64,000 nucleotides of DNA from Priestia megaterium NBRC 15308 = ATCC 14581 (GCF_000832985.1 NZ_CP009920.1:3404501-3468500), one strand, 5' to 3'. Positions 9,768 through 19,419 are shown, counted from the first letter of the stretch. The notes: a model not told the origin generated them from the letters alone. A program made the numbers and translations.

Positions 9768-10011
9768 AAAAAGATATAGAGACAAAAGTATGTTAGCTGA
9801 AGGAAGATCCGAACAAAGTGATTCTTGATTAAGAATCAACTTCGTTCGGATTTTTTTGTGGTGAGGACGAACGCAGGCTTCATATATTTAGCTGCTTCTA
9901 GCTGTTGACTCGAGGGCAAGGCGGAAATTCCTGCGGGACAAGCGGTTCGGCTCATGTATCCTATTTGTTCGTTTTTAGATTGTATTGATTTCGTTATGTT
10001 TCAATCTTTTT
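9768..10011 (+). repeat. Dispersed intergenic repeat copy 1 (partial core)
   Basis: Copy of a six-member repeat family in this window. It starts one base after the preceding stop codon with AAAAAGATATAGAGACAAAAG, carries the terminator hairpin at 9807-9857, then the CTTCTAGCTGTTGA and CTGCGGGA(C)AAGCGG core, and ends near TTATGTTTCAATCTTTTTT. The GC-rich second half of the core seen in copies 2 and 4 is missing. Same orientation as copy 4. Confidence 0.85.
9807..9857 (+). terminator. Terminator inside repeat copy 1
   Basis: ATCCGAAC and GTTCGGAT form the base of a long stem topped by a TGATTCTT/AAGAATCA inner stem and followed by seven Ts. It is the only terminator after the CoADR-like gene. 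Confidence 0.85.
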
Positions 10012-10015
10012 TCGA

Positions 10016-10041
10016 TTCGACAAGCAGCATCTTTTGTCGAA
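10016..10041. promoter_or_regulatory. Inverted pair of Spo0A-box-like sites
   Basis: TTCGACAA (10016-10023) and TTGTCGAA (10034-10041) are perfect inverted copies of the TTGTCGAA core of the Spo0A box, ten bases apart. A third, one-mismatch copy (TCCGACAA) lies at 10101-10108. They sit upstream of the Spo0E-like gene, which suggests Spo0A control; binding is inferred only. Confidence 0.6.
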
Positions 10042-10139
10042 AAACAAGTTGTAAAAAAAAGATAAATGGTATTCCTATAGTAATGTAAGCGTTTTTAAAT
10101 TCCGACAAAATAATTTTTTTGCAAAAAAAATGTCTATTA

Positions 10140-10169
10140 TTGCGACTCTATTTACATATTTAGTAGAAT
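10140..10169 (+). promoter_or_regulatory. Candidate promoter of Spo0E-like gene
   Basis: TTGCGA (10140-10145) and TAGAAT (10164-10169) with an 18-base spacer, about 50 bases before the GTG start. A sigma-A-like match of moderate quality. Confidence 0.4.
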
Positions 10170-10218
10170 TTGTAATAATGCGTTATAAGCTAATTTCTTT
10201 GTCATAGGAGAGGATTTT

Positions 10219-10458
10219 GTGTTTGGAGTGAGAAATAGAACGAAATCAGAGAGATTATTAGTAGAAATCGTCCAAAAAAGACAAAAGATGGTGCAGCTCG
10301 GAGAAGAAAAAGGTTTGACTAATGAAGAAACCGTTACCTGTAGTCAAGAGCTTGATCAGCTCTTACTCGTTTATCAAAAGAAGCGTTTAAAAGAAGAGGA
10401 AGAAAAGACATCGTTTGCCACGCTGATTAGCCGCTTTTTATCTTTTTCAAAGCTGTAA
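10219..10458 (+). CDS. Spo0E-family aspartyl-phosphate phosphatase
   Basis: 79-residue protein of the Spo0E-like family, which removes phosphate from Spo0A~P and so delays sporulation. The family signature S-Q-E-L-D-Q-L-L lies near residue 47, preceded by a helix with regularly spaced hydrophobic residues, fitting the two-helix hairpin fold. The start is GTG behind AGGAGAGGA. In B. subtilis spo0E lies between the mtn genes and clpE, so position supports the call. Spo0A-box-like sites upstream would make a feedback loop. Several paralogues usually exist per genome, so I give no symbol. Confidence 0.8.
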   Translation: MFGVRNRTKSERLLVEIVQKRQKMVQLGEEKGLTNEETVTCSQELDQLLLVYQKKRLKEEEEKTSFATLISRFLSFSKL

Positions 10459-10522
10459 TACAGGACAAGCATTCGGGATCGGGCAGTAAAACAATCGTGC
10501 TGCCCGTGGCCTCTCTTCACCT

Positions 10523-11254
10523 TTAAAAAATGTTAATTAAAAAGATCATAAACAAAATACCAAAAATAAACGAATAAGTAGCAAATCTTTCGTTTCCATC
10601 GCCGTGGCTTTCTGGAATCAACTCTTTATAAATAATAAAAAGCATGGCTCCAGCAGCAAAAGCTAATCCATATGAAACGAGAGAATCAACAAAATTAGTT
10701 AAATAAAACCCGAGTAAAGACGTTACAATCTCAACGGAGCCTGTAAGGGTAGCAATTAAAAATGCTTTTATTTTACTGATGTTTTGCTGAGCTAAAAATA
10801 GCGCGACCAACAGTCCTTCAGGTGCATTTTGAAGACCGATTGCAAGGGCAATTAAGTTCCCTGTATTTTCAACATTTGAAGCGTAGCTAACACCAACAGA
10901 CAGTCCTTCAGGAAGGTTATGCAAAGTAATAGCGGAAACAATTAAAAGTGCTTTTTCATCAAACTGAATGCCGGTTTTAGAATGCTCAAGATCAATGTGA
11001 GGAATATTCTGCTCCAAGAGTGTTAATGTTACAACTCCAAGCAGTAAGCCAATGGCTAAGGAAAAAAAACCGCCACTTTGAAGAGATTCTGGAATCAAGC
11101 TCATAGTAGAAGCTGCTGTCATAATACCTGCAGTGAGCGCAAGAAGTATATCTTTCCAGCGATGAGTGAGTTCTTGATTCAAAAACAGAATAGGCAAAGC
11201 GCCTACTCCAGTCGATAGCGCAGAAAGAATGCTTCCAATTAGGACCTCAGTCAT
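10523..11254 (-). CDS. ZIP-family metal transporter
   Basis: 243-residue membrane protein of the ZIP family, which moves divalent metals such as zinc into the cytoplasm. About eight hydrophobic helices are visible. The metal-binding HNLPEGLSVG motif is near residue 115-125 and a second NAPEGLLVAL near 145. The start at 11254 follows AAAAGGAGAC; the in-frame extension upstream is a basic run without a ribosome binding site. An unremarkable stand-alone gene; the metal is not readable. Confidence 0.88.
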   Translation of the reverse strand: MTEVLIGSILSALSTGVGALPILFLNQELTHRWKDILLALTAGIMTAASTMSLIPESLQSGGFFSLAIGLLLGVVTLTLLEQNIPHIDLEHSKTGIQFDEKALLIVSAITLHNLPEGLSVGVSYASNVENTGNLIALAIGLQNAPEGLLVALFLAQQNISKIKAFLIATLTGSVEIVTSLLGFYLTNFVDSLVSYGLAFAAGAMLFIIYKELIPESHGDGNERFATYSFIFGILFMIFLINIF

Positions 11255-11380
11255 AAACCGTCTCCTTTTACGTATTCTTCTTTTTATCCTCAATTCACAT
11301 CGTTCTTTTAGTGTATGTTTTTTTGGTTTCTATGAGCATGACTATTTTAAAAGTGAATAGCTTTATGCAATAACCTTACA

Positions 11381-11412
11381 AAAAAGTTGAACCAGTGAAG
11401 GTTCAACTTTTT
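11381..11412 (-). terminator. Terminator after HIT-like gene
   Basis: AAAAAGTTGAACC pairs with GGTTCAACTTTTT around a six-base loop. Its arm overlaps the stop codon of the minus-strand gene and it could work in both directions. Confidence 0.8.
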
Positions 11413-12178
11413 AGGTAAAGTACAGCTCCTGAACTTGGTTAGCAATGTGCTCAAGCTTATTGGAAACTTGAGGAATGCCATATCCTACATACAAAGGAGA
11501 TGTGGCAAAGCGAGGAATGATTTTCGCCGCAATTTTGCCGTTTTTAAGATCATAAAAAAATAAGTTGTAGCTCGTGCAGCTACGATGAAAATGATTTAAT
11601 AAATAGTGAGCAGCCGTTTGAAGATAATCTGCAAATGCGTGCAGCTCTTTGTCAAGCTGATCCGTTATCACGTTAAATTCAAAAAAGCCCATTCTAGGTT
11701 TTACAGATAAATTAAATGTGACGTGTTCATTTTGGGCAATTGTGACTCCTTCAAACTGCTCTAGCTTCACATTTTCATTTACATCTATCTCATTTAAACC
11801 AATAATTTGCATATGAGGATGTCGTAATGATCCTCCGGACATGGGGCCGTGGTTTTTAAAGAAAAGAACAGAAGCATATTCTCCGCTGTTCATCATAGAT
11901 ATCCATCGTTCAGTAGCGAAGTTCAGCAAGGTGTACAGATGTTCCTTTGGATAAATAGATAGCTCCGAAGAACATTCATCGGTCTCAATAATAACCGTCT
12001 GATAAGCATCTTGCAGAACGGGAAACTTATTTTTCAGCCAAATGATAGGTCCTTGTTTTTCAATAATGCCTGTAAGAGATTCTACATCGCAAAAGGGACA
12101 GGGATTTTGCCGGTTAACGATTGTTTCAGGCTTTTGTGAACCAATCGCGGAATTAAATAATAAATGGGTTGGTTTCAT
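11411..12178 (-). CDS. DUF4931 / HIT-like (GalT-fold) protein
   Basis: 255-residue protein resembling the DUF4931 group of the HIT superfamily, related to galactose-1-phosphate uridylyltransferase. It has NPCPFCDVE near residue 26, a likely zinc or structural cysteine pair, and a histidine-triad-like SLRHPHMQIIGL near residue 120. Substrate and reaction are unknown; a nucleotide transferase or hydrolase is possible from the fold. The start at 12178 sits about seven bases after AAAGGTGA; the ATG at 12184 is too close to that site. It faces away from the MarR gene across a shared promoter region. Confidence 0.7.
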   Translation of the reverse strand: MKPTHLLFNSAIGSQKPETIVNRQNPCPFCDVESLTGIIEKQGPIIWLKNKFPVLQDAYQTVIIETDECSSELSIYPKEHLYTLLNFATERWISMMNSGEYASVLFFKNHGPMSGGSLRHPHMQIIGLNEIDVNENVKLEQFEGVTIAQNEHVTFNLSVKPRMGFFEFNVITDQLDKELHAFADYLQTAAHYLLNHFHRSCTSYNLFFYDLKNGKIAAKIIPRFATSPLYVGYGIPQVSNKLEHIANQVQELYFT

Positions 12179-12312
12179 AATCATTCACCTTTTTATGTAA
12201 TGGTCATATGTTTATTGTATTAAAAGCATATGTATAAATCCACTTATATACATTTTTTATCAAAAAAATTGTACAAGCGGAGAGAATAACCGATGAAATA
12301 AGCCTGCTTTGA

Positions 12313-12359
12313 TTGACTTTGAAGGGAAATTTTAGTATTATCTTGATATCAAGATAATA
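12313..12359 (+). promoter_or_regulatory. MarR gene promoter with palindromic operator
   Basis: TTGACT (12313-12318) and TATTAT (12336-12341) are 17 bases apart. A perfect 24-base palindrome spans 12336-12359 (half site TATTATCTTGAT) and covers the -10. This is the arrangement expected of an autorepressed MarR/DUF24-like operator. Confidence 0.8.
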
Positions 12360-12377
12360 TTAAAGGAACTGATTAAA

Positions 12378-12848
12378 ATGACGAATGATGTAACTAGAGA
12401 AGAGTTAGACCAATCTCTTAAATTATTTATTGTACTATCTCGTGCCAATCGTTCAATTAATGATCATGTGCATAAATTTATTCAACAGCATGGAATGAAT
12501 CCAACCGAATTTGCTGTCCTAGAGTTATTGTACCACAAAGGCCAGCAGCCTCTGCAGCAAATTGGCGGAAAAATTCTACTCGCAAGCGGCAGTATTACGT
12601 ATGTAGTAGACAAGCTTGAGAAAAAAGGCTTCTTAGAGCGCGTTGCTTGTCCGAACGATCGTCGCGTAACCTATGCAGCTATCACCAAGCAAGGTAAGGA
12701 AATGATTGAAAGCATGTTTCCGAGTCACGAAAAAAGAATTCATGATATTTTATCCGTTTTATCTAGCGAAGAAAAGGAAGTTGCCATTTCGATGCTTAAG
12801 AAACTAGGGCACTATGCAGATGAATTTTTACCGGAATCGACTAATTAA
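12378..12848 (+). CDS. MarR-family transcriptional regulator
   Basis: 156-residue winged-helix repressor of the MarR family, similar in build to MhqR/OhrR-type sensors of quinones, peroxides or other small ligands. Helix-turn-helix residues lie around 45-80 (NPTEFAVLELLYHKG, then LLASGSITYVVDKLEKKG), followed by the family's acidic wing CPNDRRVTYAAIT. Cys95 just before the wing is a possible redox residue. The perfect palindrome over its own -10 points to autoregulation. The divergent HIT-like gene shares the intergenic region and may be co-controlled. Confidence 0.88.
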   Translation: MTNDVTREELDQSLKLFIVLSRANRSINDHVHKFIQQHGMNPTEFAVLELLYHKGQQPLQQIGGKILLASGSITYVVDKLEKKGFLERVACPNDRRVTYAAITKQGKEMIESMFPSHEKRIHDILSVLSSEEKEVAISMLKKLGHYADEFLPESTN

Positions 12849-12858
12849 TTAAGGAAAG

Positions 12859-12892
12859 CTCGTTTGTTTCTGTTGAACAAACGAGTTTTTTT
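12859..12892 (+). terminator. Terminator after marR-type gene
   Basis: CTCGTTTGTT (12859-12868) pairs with AACAAACGAG (12876-12885), followed by seven Ts. Confidence 0.9.
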
Positions 12893-13015
12893 CTATGACT
12901 TCTTTCATGACCAATCGACATAAAAATAAAAAGTTACAAAAAATTGAAATTAACAGGAATACAGCTGGATAAAAACGAATTAGGTTACATACAGACAATA
13001 GAGGAAGGAGAACAA

Positions 13016-14713
13016 ATGATGAAATTTGAAGATTATACATATACGCGACCTGATATGAATGAAATTGAAAAGCAATTTGAAAAGGCCATTACACATTTTA
13101 CGGAAGCAGCGTCAGTCAGTCAGCAAAACGAGGCAATTCGTTTAGCAAATGATGCGTATTCCCAGTACAGCACAATGGGGAACATCTGCTATATTCGTCA
13201 TTCTATCGACACAGCGAATGAATTTTATAAAGAAGAACAAGACTATTTTGATGAAACACAGCCGCTTTTAGAAGGATATGTAGAGAAATTTTACAAAGCG
13301 TTAATCTCTTCGCCTTTTAAACGGCAACTAGAAGAAAAGTGGGGCAAGCAGCTGTTCTCTCTTGCTGAAATGCAGTTAAAAACGTTCTCTCCGGAAATAG
13401 TAAAAGAGCTTCAGGAAGAAAATAAGCTATCGTCTCAATATACGAAACTAGTGGCGTCAGCTAAAATTGTATTTGAAGGAGAAGAAAGAACGTTAGCTCA
13501 GCTTGATCCGTTTATGGAGTCACCTGATCGAGGAATGAGAAAAAAAGCAGCAGAAGCGAAATTTCAATTTTTTACCGATCATGAAGAGGAATTTGATGAT
13601 ATTTATGACAAACTTGTAAAAGTGCGGACCAAGCTTGCTGAAAAACTAGGCTATAAAAATTTCGTAGAAGTGGGCTATGCTCGTATGTCTAGAATAGGCT
13701 ACGATGCTGAAATGGTTGCCGCTTTTCGCAAACAAGTAAAAGAGTATATTGTTCCCCTTACTGAAAAACTAAAAAAGCGTCAGCAGGAAAGAATTCAAGT
13801 AGAGAGCTTAACTTATTATGATGAACCGTTTCAGTTTGAAACAGGAAACGCAGTGCCAAAAGGTGATGAAAAGTGGATTATTGAAAATGGACGAGTTATG
13901 TATAAGGAGCTTTCTAAAGAGACGGACGAATTTTTTTCATTTATGCTTGAAAATAATTTGATGGATCTAGTCGCTAAAAAGGGCAAAGCAGGCGGAGGCT
14001 ACTGTACGTTTATTGAAGAATACAAAGCACCGTTTATTTTTTCAAATTTTAATGGAACATCAGGGGATATTGATGTGTTAACGCATGAAGCAGGGCATGC
14101 TTTTCAAGTGTATTCCAGCCGAGATATGGAAACCAATGAGTATCACTGGCCTACGCATGAAGGAGCTGAAATTCATTCGATGAGCATGGAGTATTTTACA
14201 TGGCCTTGGATGGAGTTGTTCTTTAAAGAAGACAAAGATAAATACCAGTTTTCTCATTTAAGCTCAGGCTTAACCTTCTTACCTTACGGGGTAGCGGTAG
14301 ATGAATTTCAGCATGCTGTATACGAACGTCCTGAGATGACGCCTTCGGAACGAAAACAAACGTGGCGAGAAATTGAAAAGAAATATATGCCTTCTAAAAA
14401 CTATGACGGCCATCATTATCTAGAAAGCGGGGGCTTCTGGCAGCGCCAGCTTCATATTTACACGTCTCCGTTTTATTATATTGATTACACACTCGCTCAA
14501 ATTTGTGCATTTCAATTTTGGAAAAAAGATCGAGAAAATCATGAGCAAGCATGGCAAGATTACGTTCATTTGTGTAAGCTTGGCGGAAGTAAGCCGTTTT
14601 TAGAATTAGTAGAGGAAGCGAATTTGATCTCTCCATTCGAAGAGGGTTGCGTGCAGTCTGTAGTAGATGAAATTGAAAACTATTTAAATAGTATTGATGA
14701 TAAAAAGCTATAA
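13016..14713 (+). CDS. M3-family oligoendopeptidase
   Basis: 565-residue zinc metallopeptidase of family M3 (PepF/M3B type), which cleaves short cytosolic peptides. The zinc site THEAGHAF is near residue 360, with a downstream glutamate in HEGAEIHSMSMEYF as third ligand. Length is normal for M3B. GGAAGGAG at 13003-13010 favours ATG at 13016 or 13019 over the earlier TTG. The gene ends directly against repeat copy 2, which provides its only visible terminator. Confidence 0.9.
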   Translation: MMKFEDYTYTRPDMNEIEKQFEKAITHFTEAASVSQQNEAIRLANDAYSQYSTMGNICYIRHSIDTANEFYKEEQDYFDETQPLLEGYVEKFYKALISSPFKRQLEEKWGKQLFSLAEMQLKTFSPEIVKELQEENKLSSQYTKLVASAKIVFEGEERTLAQLDPFMESPDRGMRKKAAEAKFQFFTDHEEEFDDIYDKLVKVRTKLAEKLGYKNFVEVGYARMSRIGYDAEMVAAFRKQVKEYIVPLTEKLKKRQQERIQVESLTYYDEPFQFETGNAVPKGDEKWIIENGRVMYKELSKETDEFFSFMLENNLMDLVAKKGKAGGGYCTFIEEYKAPFIFSNFNGTSGDIDVLTHEAGHAFQVYSSRDMETNEYHWPTHEGAEIHSMSMEYFTWPWMELFFKEDKDKYQFSHLSSGLTFLPYGVAVDEFQHAVYERPEMTPSERKQTWREIEKKYMPSKNYDGHHYLESGGFWQRQLHIYTSPFYYIDYTLAQICAFQFWKKDRENHEQAWQDYVHLCKLGGSKPFLELVEEANLISPFEEGCVQSVVDEIENYLNSIDDKKL

Positions 14714-15064
14714 AAAAAGAGATTGAGACACAACAAAATCAATCCAATCTAAAGACGAACAAATGGGATAAACAATCTAGTATGAATCGCTTGTTACACC
14801 GCCGTTGATTTCCGTGCAAGGCTTCGCTTTCCGCGGGCGGCCGGTGAGCCTCCTCGGCGCTCATGCTCCTGCGGGGTCTCACCTATTCCGCTTTTCCCGC
14901 AGGAGTCTTCGCCTTGCCCTCCAATCAACAGCTAGAAGCACCTAGATTAAATCTACGTTCACCCTCATAATAAAAAAATCCCAATGAGTTTGATTCTTAA
15001 TTAAGAATCAAACTTGTTCGGATCTTTCTTCAACTAACATACTTTTGTTCCAGCCTCTTTTTTT
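14714..15064. repeat. Dispersed intergenic repeat copy 2 (full length)
   Basis: Full-length member in reverse orientation to copies 1 and 4. The left end is AAAAAAGAGATTGAGACA; the right end, read on the minus strand, is AAAAAAAGAGGCTGGAAC. Between them lie the GACGAACAAATGGGATAAA block, a GC-rich core with CCGCGGGCGGCC and CTCCTGCGGGG/CCCGCAGGAG arms, and a terminator-like stem near 14969-15030. It starts one base after the M3 peptidase stop and its other end meets the kinase stop on the opposite strand. Confidence 0.88.
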
Positions 15065-16646
15065 AATGATTAATTTCTTGTTCCCATAAAGGAATCGTAA
15101 GGGAAACGCGGGTTCCTTCGCCAACAGTGCTTTTAATCTCAAATGTTCCTTTATGCTGATACAAAATGTTTTTAATCACAACAAGTCCAAGACCGGTACC
15201 TGAGGGCTTCGTAGTAAAAAAAGGCTTTTGAATGTGCGTAAGCAAATGTGAAGGAATGCCGACTCCTGTATCTTTAATGAAAATAGTAAGATCTTTAGTA
15301 TGCTGAGTAACGTTTAAATGAATTTCTCCTCCGCTAGGCATAGCTTCAAGCGCATTTTTTAACAAATTAATGAGTACTTGCTTAATTTGATTTGCATCAC
15401 AGCAGATGTATGTATGCGGGGCTTCCACCTGCGTTTTAACTACGACATTTTTTAATACACATTCTGATTCATACAGAAGAATAACGTCATTTAAAATAGT
15501 AGAGAATGCGTGCTTTTTCATAACCGTGTCATGAGGTTTAGCGAGCAATAAAAATTCTCCAACGATTGAGTTAATACGATTCAGTTCGCTCAGCATGATG
15601 GTTGTATAAGAATGATAGCGGCTGCTGTCTTCATGAATAAGCTGAATAAATCCATTCAGAGAAGTAAGCGGATTTCGAATTTCATGAGCGATTCCCGCTG
15701 CCATTTCGCCGGCTAAAGATAACTTATCGGTTTGGCGAAGAAATTTTTCTGTTTCTTTTTCTTCTGTAAGATCGCGTGAAATACCAAAAAGCGCAACGAC
15801 TTGCTGATCACGATTAAAAATAGGTGAAACAGTGATTTCTACATCAATTATTTTTCCGTCTTTTCGCTTATCTTGAGTTTCAAAGGCTACCAGCTTTTCT
15901 CCTTTTTTAACCCTTTCTAATCGGCTTTCAGCGCCGCCTTTTAAGCCAGCAGGAATGAATGGAATGGCTTTTCCGACAATTTCTTCAGCTTTCCATCCGT
16001 ATATTTGCTCAAAAGCATCGTTTACTTTAATCACTTTACCGTCTAGACTGAACACGGAAATGGCGTCGCGATTGTATGTAAAAAAAGATTGTAAATACTC
16101 TTGAGCAGAGTACAGTTCATCTTCGGTTTTGTTCATTTTGACCGTCTTAATAGCAATCAGTTTTTTAGAGAAATGAGCACAATACAACAAAATAATCATT
16201 GTGATCAGCGTAAACAAAATGAAATAAACGATATCTAATTTCACGAAAGTCACAGATGTAAAAAGAGTGTTGCTTACATAAAAGTACAAAACAATTATTA
16301 TGGACATTAATGTAGAAATTACAATAGCGACATAGCTATAATAAATAAAGCTAACAATAATTCCAAGAAACAAAAATAAATAATTAATAACAGCAGGTTC
16401 AATAGATGTGATGTACGCAATATAGGCATAATAGCATATAAAAAAAGAATACATAATGATAGCAGGATGAAAATGAAAGTAGTACATAGCCGTCACTACC
16501 AATAATAAAATTCCTCCGCTTATAAAAACAATCATATGAGGATCAGCTGCAATAAAGTGGTATAACACAATGTGGACAAAATACAGCAGCCAAAAAATAA
16601 GTAAAAGAATAAAATTCCGTTTTTTTATAAGGTTGTGTGATTCCAT
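15063..16646 (-). CDS. Membrane PAS sensor histidine kinase, sporulation type
   Basis: 527-residue kinase. Residues 1-165 hold about six membrane helices, residues 190-310 a PAS domain with adjacent PAC, and 320-525 the kinase core: phospho-acceptor GIAHEIRNPLTSLNGF near 330, N box NLLKNALEAMPSGG, G1 DTGVGIP and G2 GTGLGLVVIKN. The core resembles the KinA-E/KinB group that feeds the Spo0F phosphorelay. No response regulator is adjacent, as is usual for orphan sporulation kinases, and B. subtilis has kinE or kinD in this neighbourhood. The exact orthologue cannot be named. Confidence 0.85.
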   Translation of the reverse strand: MESHNLIKKRNFILLLIFWLLYFVHIVLYHFIAADPHMIVFISGGILLLVVTAMYYFHFHPAIIMYSFFICYYAYIAYITSIEPAVINYLFLFLGIIVSFIYYSYVAIVISTLMSIIIVLYFYVSNTLFTSVTFVKLDIVYFILFTLITMIILLYCAHFSKKLIAIKTVKMNKTEDELYSAQEYLQSFFTYNRDAISVFSLDGKVIKVNDAFEQIYGWKAEEIVGKAIPFIPAGLKGGAESRLERVKKGEKLVAFETQDKRKDGKIIDVEITVSPIFNRDQQVVALFGISRDLTEEKETEKFLRQTDKLSLAGEMAAGIAHEIRNPLTSLNGFIQLIHEDSSRYHSYTTIMLSELNRINSIVGEFLLLAKPHDTVMKKHAFSTILNDVILLYESECVLKNVVVKTQVEAPHTYICCDANQIKQVLINLLKNALEAMPSGGEIHLNVTQHTKDLTIFIKDTGVGIPSHLLTHIQKPFFTTKPSGTGLGLVVIKNILYQHKGTFEIKSTVGEGTRVSLTIPLWEQEINH

Positions 16647-16986
16647 AAAAAATCCCTTTCTTAAATGGTGAATAATTTTATAGGAGAATAACTTTATAGT
16701 CAGCTAGTCGCTCGATATAGTGATATATCACTCATATTAGCATAGTTACAACTGTGTGAATAGCCGAATTGAGTACTTAGACTAAGGAAGATAGATCTAG
16801 AATACAGCTAGTCATAAACTATTAAGGAAATATGAGGGGAATATGAATGAAATGAAGGGGATGTAAAGCTTTTGTGATAACCTTGTAAAAATGAACTTTT
16901 TTCTAATTGGATAGGCTATACTGCCAGTAGAGCCATATGAATGGTGACTACATAGAGGCTCAGATGATTCGAAAGGAGACGGTAAA
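16647..16986. other. 340-bp intergenic region between kinase and lipoprotein
   Basis: Divergent promoter region. It holds a perfect 14-base palindrome (AGTGATATATCACT, 16719-16732) that may be an operator, and near 16914-16921 a -10-like TATACT upstream of the lipoprotein gene. No supported coding region was found. Confidence 0.5.
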
Positions 16987-17253
16987 ATGAACAAAAGTTT
17001 ATTAGTCAAGTTATTTGGATCACTTCTAGCAATTATGTTAATCACAGCATGCAACTCACAAACGGATGAAAAAGATGCCACAGAACAGCAAACAGAACAG
17101 TCGGATGATACTCAAGCGGAGGATACAACTACAGATGATTCACAGGAAACAATGAAGCAAGACGAAGCAGATGATTCATCTGGGGATGAAGCAGCTGATG
17201 ATCAAGAAGAATCAACGGATAGTGCTGACGAAAAAACAGATGAAAGTAAATAA
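16987..17253 (+). CDS. Small acidic lipoprotein
   Basis: 88-residue predicted lipoprotein. The signal peptide (basic MNKSLLVK, hydrophobic core) ends in lipobox LITAC near residue 21. The mature part is a low-complexity chain of Asp, Glu, Thr, Gln and Ser without a foldable domain. It is likely membrane-anchored and disordered on the outside of the cell; function unknown. The start follows GAAAGGAGACGG and a shared terminator follows. Confidence 0.8.
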   Translation: MNKSLLVKLFGSLLAIMLITACNSQTDEKDATEQQTEQSDDTQAEDTTTDDSQETMKQDEADDSSGDEAADDQEESTDSADEKTDESK

Positions 17254-17273
17254 ACGTAAGTATTTCTATAAAA

Positions 17274-17302
17274 AAAAGCGACTCAAGTAGAGTCGCTTTT
17301 TC
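17274..17302. terminator. Bidirectional terminator, lipoprotein/clpE
   Basis: GCGACTC (17278-17284) pairs with GAGTCGC (17290-17296), flanked by A and T runs on both sides. It serves both convergent genes. Confidence 0.9.
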
Positions 17303-17304
17303 TA

Positions 17305-19419
17305 TTAGTTTTGTACGGTGATTTCGCTTGCTTCATTTAACGTTACGTTCACTGTCGATACGTCTGCGTCATCTAAAAGTAAGTCTGTAATTCGATCTTC
17401 AAGCTGTTCTTGAATTGCTCGGCGGAGCGGTCTAGCACCGAATGCAGGGTGATAGCCAAGTTCAGCCAGTTTTTCTTTTACTTCAGCTGCTACGCTCAGC
17501 GTGATATTTTGTTCTTGTAATGTTTCTTTTAATTCAGCAAGCATAAGGTCCACGATTTTAATCAAGTTGTCTTTTTCAAGATGATTAAATTCAATGATTG
17601 TATCAAATCGGTTTAAAAACTCTGGTTTGAAATAAGATGAAAGTGAATCTAAAACGGATGCCTGTTTAAGTGCGTCATTTTCTGCGTCAAACCCAACCGT
17701 AATTTTCTTTTCACCTACACCAGCGTTACTTGTCATAATGATAACTGTGTCTTTAAAGCTTACTGTGCGACCTTGACTATCTGTTAGACGTCCATCTTCT
17801 AGAATTTGCAGAAACATATGCTGAACGTCTGGATGAGCTTTTTCAATTTCATCTAGTAAGATGATGGAATAAGGATTACGGCGTACTTTCTCTGTTAATT
17901 GTCCTGCCTCTTCGTGACCTACGTAGCCAGGAGGTGAACCGATTAATTTAGACACCGCGTGTTTTTCCATATATTCACTCATATCTAGACGAACCATAGC
18001 ATCTTTTGAGCCGAACAGTTCTTCAGCTAATGTTTTGGTTAACTCTGTTTTACCGACACCTGTTGGGCCGACAAATAAGAATGAACCAATTGGGCGATGC
18101 TTCGCTTTTAATCCAGCGCGAGAACGTCGAATCGCTTTTGCTACTTTTTCTACAGCTTCCTGCTGTCCGATTACTTTTTGAGCTAAGTGCTCTGCTAAAT
18201 GCTTCATTTTTGCTGATTCATTTTCTTGAAGTTTACCAACAGGGATACCCGTTTTCTTTTCAATAATTGCTTGAATATCAGCAATATCCACATTCATTTT
18301 TTGCTGTTCTTCGTTTAGTTGTTTTTCAAGAGCAGCTTCTTCATCTCGCAGTTTTGCTGCTACTTCATATTTTTCATCCTTTAGCGCCTGCTCTTTTTCT
18401 TTTGTAATTTCTTTTAAGCGAGCGGCCGCGTCGTCTTTATTTGTAATGCCAGCCTGTAAGTTCATTTTTGAACCTGCTTCATCTAGCAAGTCAATTGCTT
18501 TATCAGGCAAGAAGCGATCTTGAATGTAGCGGTGTGATAAATTTACACAAGCGCGGACTGCTTCATCTGTATAGCTAACGCCGTGATAATCTTCATATTT
18601 ACTTTGGATTCCTTTTAGAATTTCAACGGCTTCTTCTACAGACGGTTCGTGAACCATAACCGGCTGGAAGCGTCGTTCAAGCGCCGCATCTTTTTCAATG
18701 GAACGGTACTCTTTTAAAGTTGTAGCTCCGACTACTTGAAGTTCGCCTCGTGCAAGAGCTGGTTTTAAAATATTGCTTGCGTCCATTGAACCTTCCGCTG
18801 AACCAGCTCCTACAAGAAGGTGAATTTCATCGATAAATAAAATCACGTTTTTTCGCTGTTGAAGCTCAGAAATTAACTGTTTCATGCGCTCTTCAAATTG
18901 ACCGCGCACGCCGGTATTAGCTACGAGAGATGCTACATCTAACAGATATACATCTTTATTTAACAGCTTGGCAGGAACTTTTCCTTCCGCGATTTTTAAA
19001 GCTAACCCTTCAACAACAGCTGTTTTACCAACACCGGGTTCTCCGATTAGTACCGGGTTGTTTTTGTTTCTTCTATTTAAAATTTCAATGACACGCTCTA
19101 CTTCTTCTTCTCGGCCAATAACAGGGTCAATTAATCCCGTTTTCGCAATTTGAGTTAAGTTTCGACCGAACTGGTCTAAAAAGCCTCCGCCGCCATTTCC
19201 TTGCTGTGGCTGTTCCGGTGCAGCTTGTTCGTGCGCCATTTGATTGAATAAATCATCGATGTTCATAAAGCCGCCACCTCCAAAACCTGATGGGATTTTA
19301 TGTTCTTTCATTAGTGCTTGATAACATGTATGACATAAACGATATTGAGATTTTTGGTTATTTGTTTGTACATTTAATTGAATAGATGCTTCACGTTTAT
19401 TACAGTTTTGACAAATCAT
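17305..19419 (-). CDS. clpE: ClpE, AAA+ Clp protease ATPase subunit
   Basis: 704-residue class I Clp ATPase that unfolds heat-damaged proteins and feeds them to ClpP. The N-terminal zinc finger (C-Q-N-C at 3-6, C-H-T-C near 29-32) distinguishes ClpE from ClpC. AAA domain 1 has GEPGVGKT near 125, a UVR-like coiled segment lies near 340-380, and AAA domain 2 has GPTGVGKTE near 450 with the C-terminal D2 domain complete. Two CtsR operators cover the promoter. The B. subtilis position is conserved. Confidence 0.96.
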   Translation of the reverse strand: MICQNCNKREASIQLNVQTNNQKSQYRLCHTCYQALMKEHKIPSGFGGGGFMNIDDLFNQMAHEQAAPEQPQQGNGGGGFLDQFGRNLTQIAKTGLIDPVIGREEEVERVIEILNRRNKNNPVLIGEPGVGKTAVVEGLALKIAEGKVPAKLLNKDVYLLDVASLVANTGVRGQFEERMKQLISELQQRKNVILFIDEIHLLVGAGSAEGSMDASNILKPALARGELQVVGATTLKEYRSIEKDAALERRFQPVMVHEPSVEEAVEILKGIQSKYEDYHGVSYTDEAVRACVNLSHRYIQDRFLPDKAIDLLDEAGSKMNLQAGITNKDDAAARLKEITKEKEQALKDEKYEVAAKLRDEEAALEKQLNEEQQKMNVDIADIQAIIEKKTGIPVGKLQENESAKMKHLAEHLAQKVIGQQEAVEKVAKAIRRSRAGLKAKHRPIGSFLFVGPTGVGKTELTKTLAEELFGSKDAMVRLDMSEYMEKHAVSKLIGSPPGYVGHEEAGQLTEKVRRNPYSIILLDEIEKAHPDVQHMFLQILEDGRLTDSQGRTVSFKDTVIIMTSNAGVGEKKITVGFDAENDALKQASVLDSLSSYFKPEFLNRFDTIIEFNHLEKDNLIKIVDLMLAELKETLQEQNITLSVAAEVKEKLAELGYHPAFGARPLRRAIQEQLEDRITDLLLDDADVSTVNVTLNEASEITVQN

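Noticed and set aside
9768-10011. Dispersed repeats as complete insertion sequences
   Set aside because: No copy contains a reading frame for a transposase and lengths are under 400 bases; they can only be non-autonomous elements.
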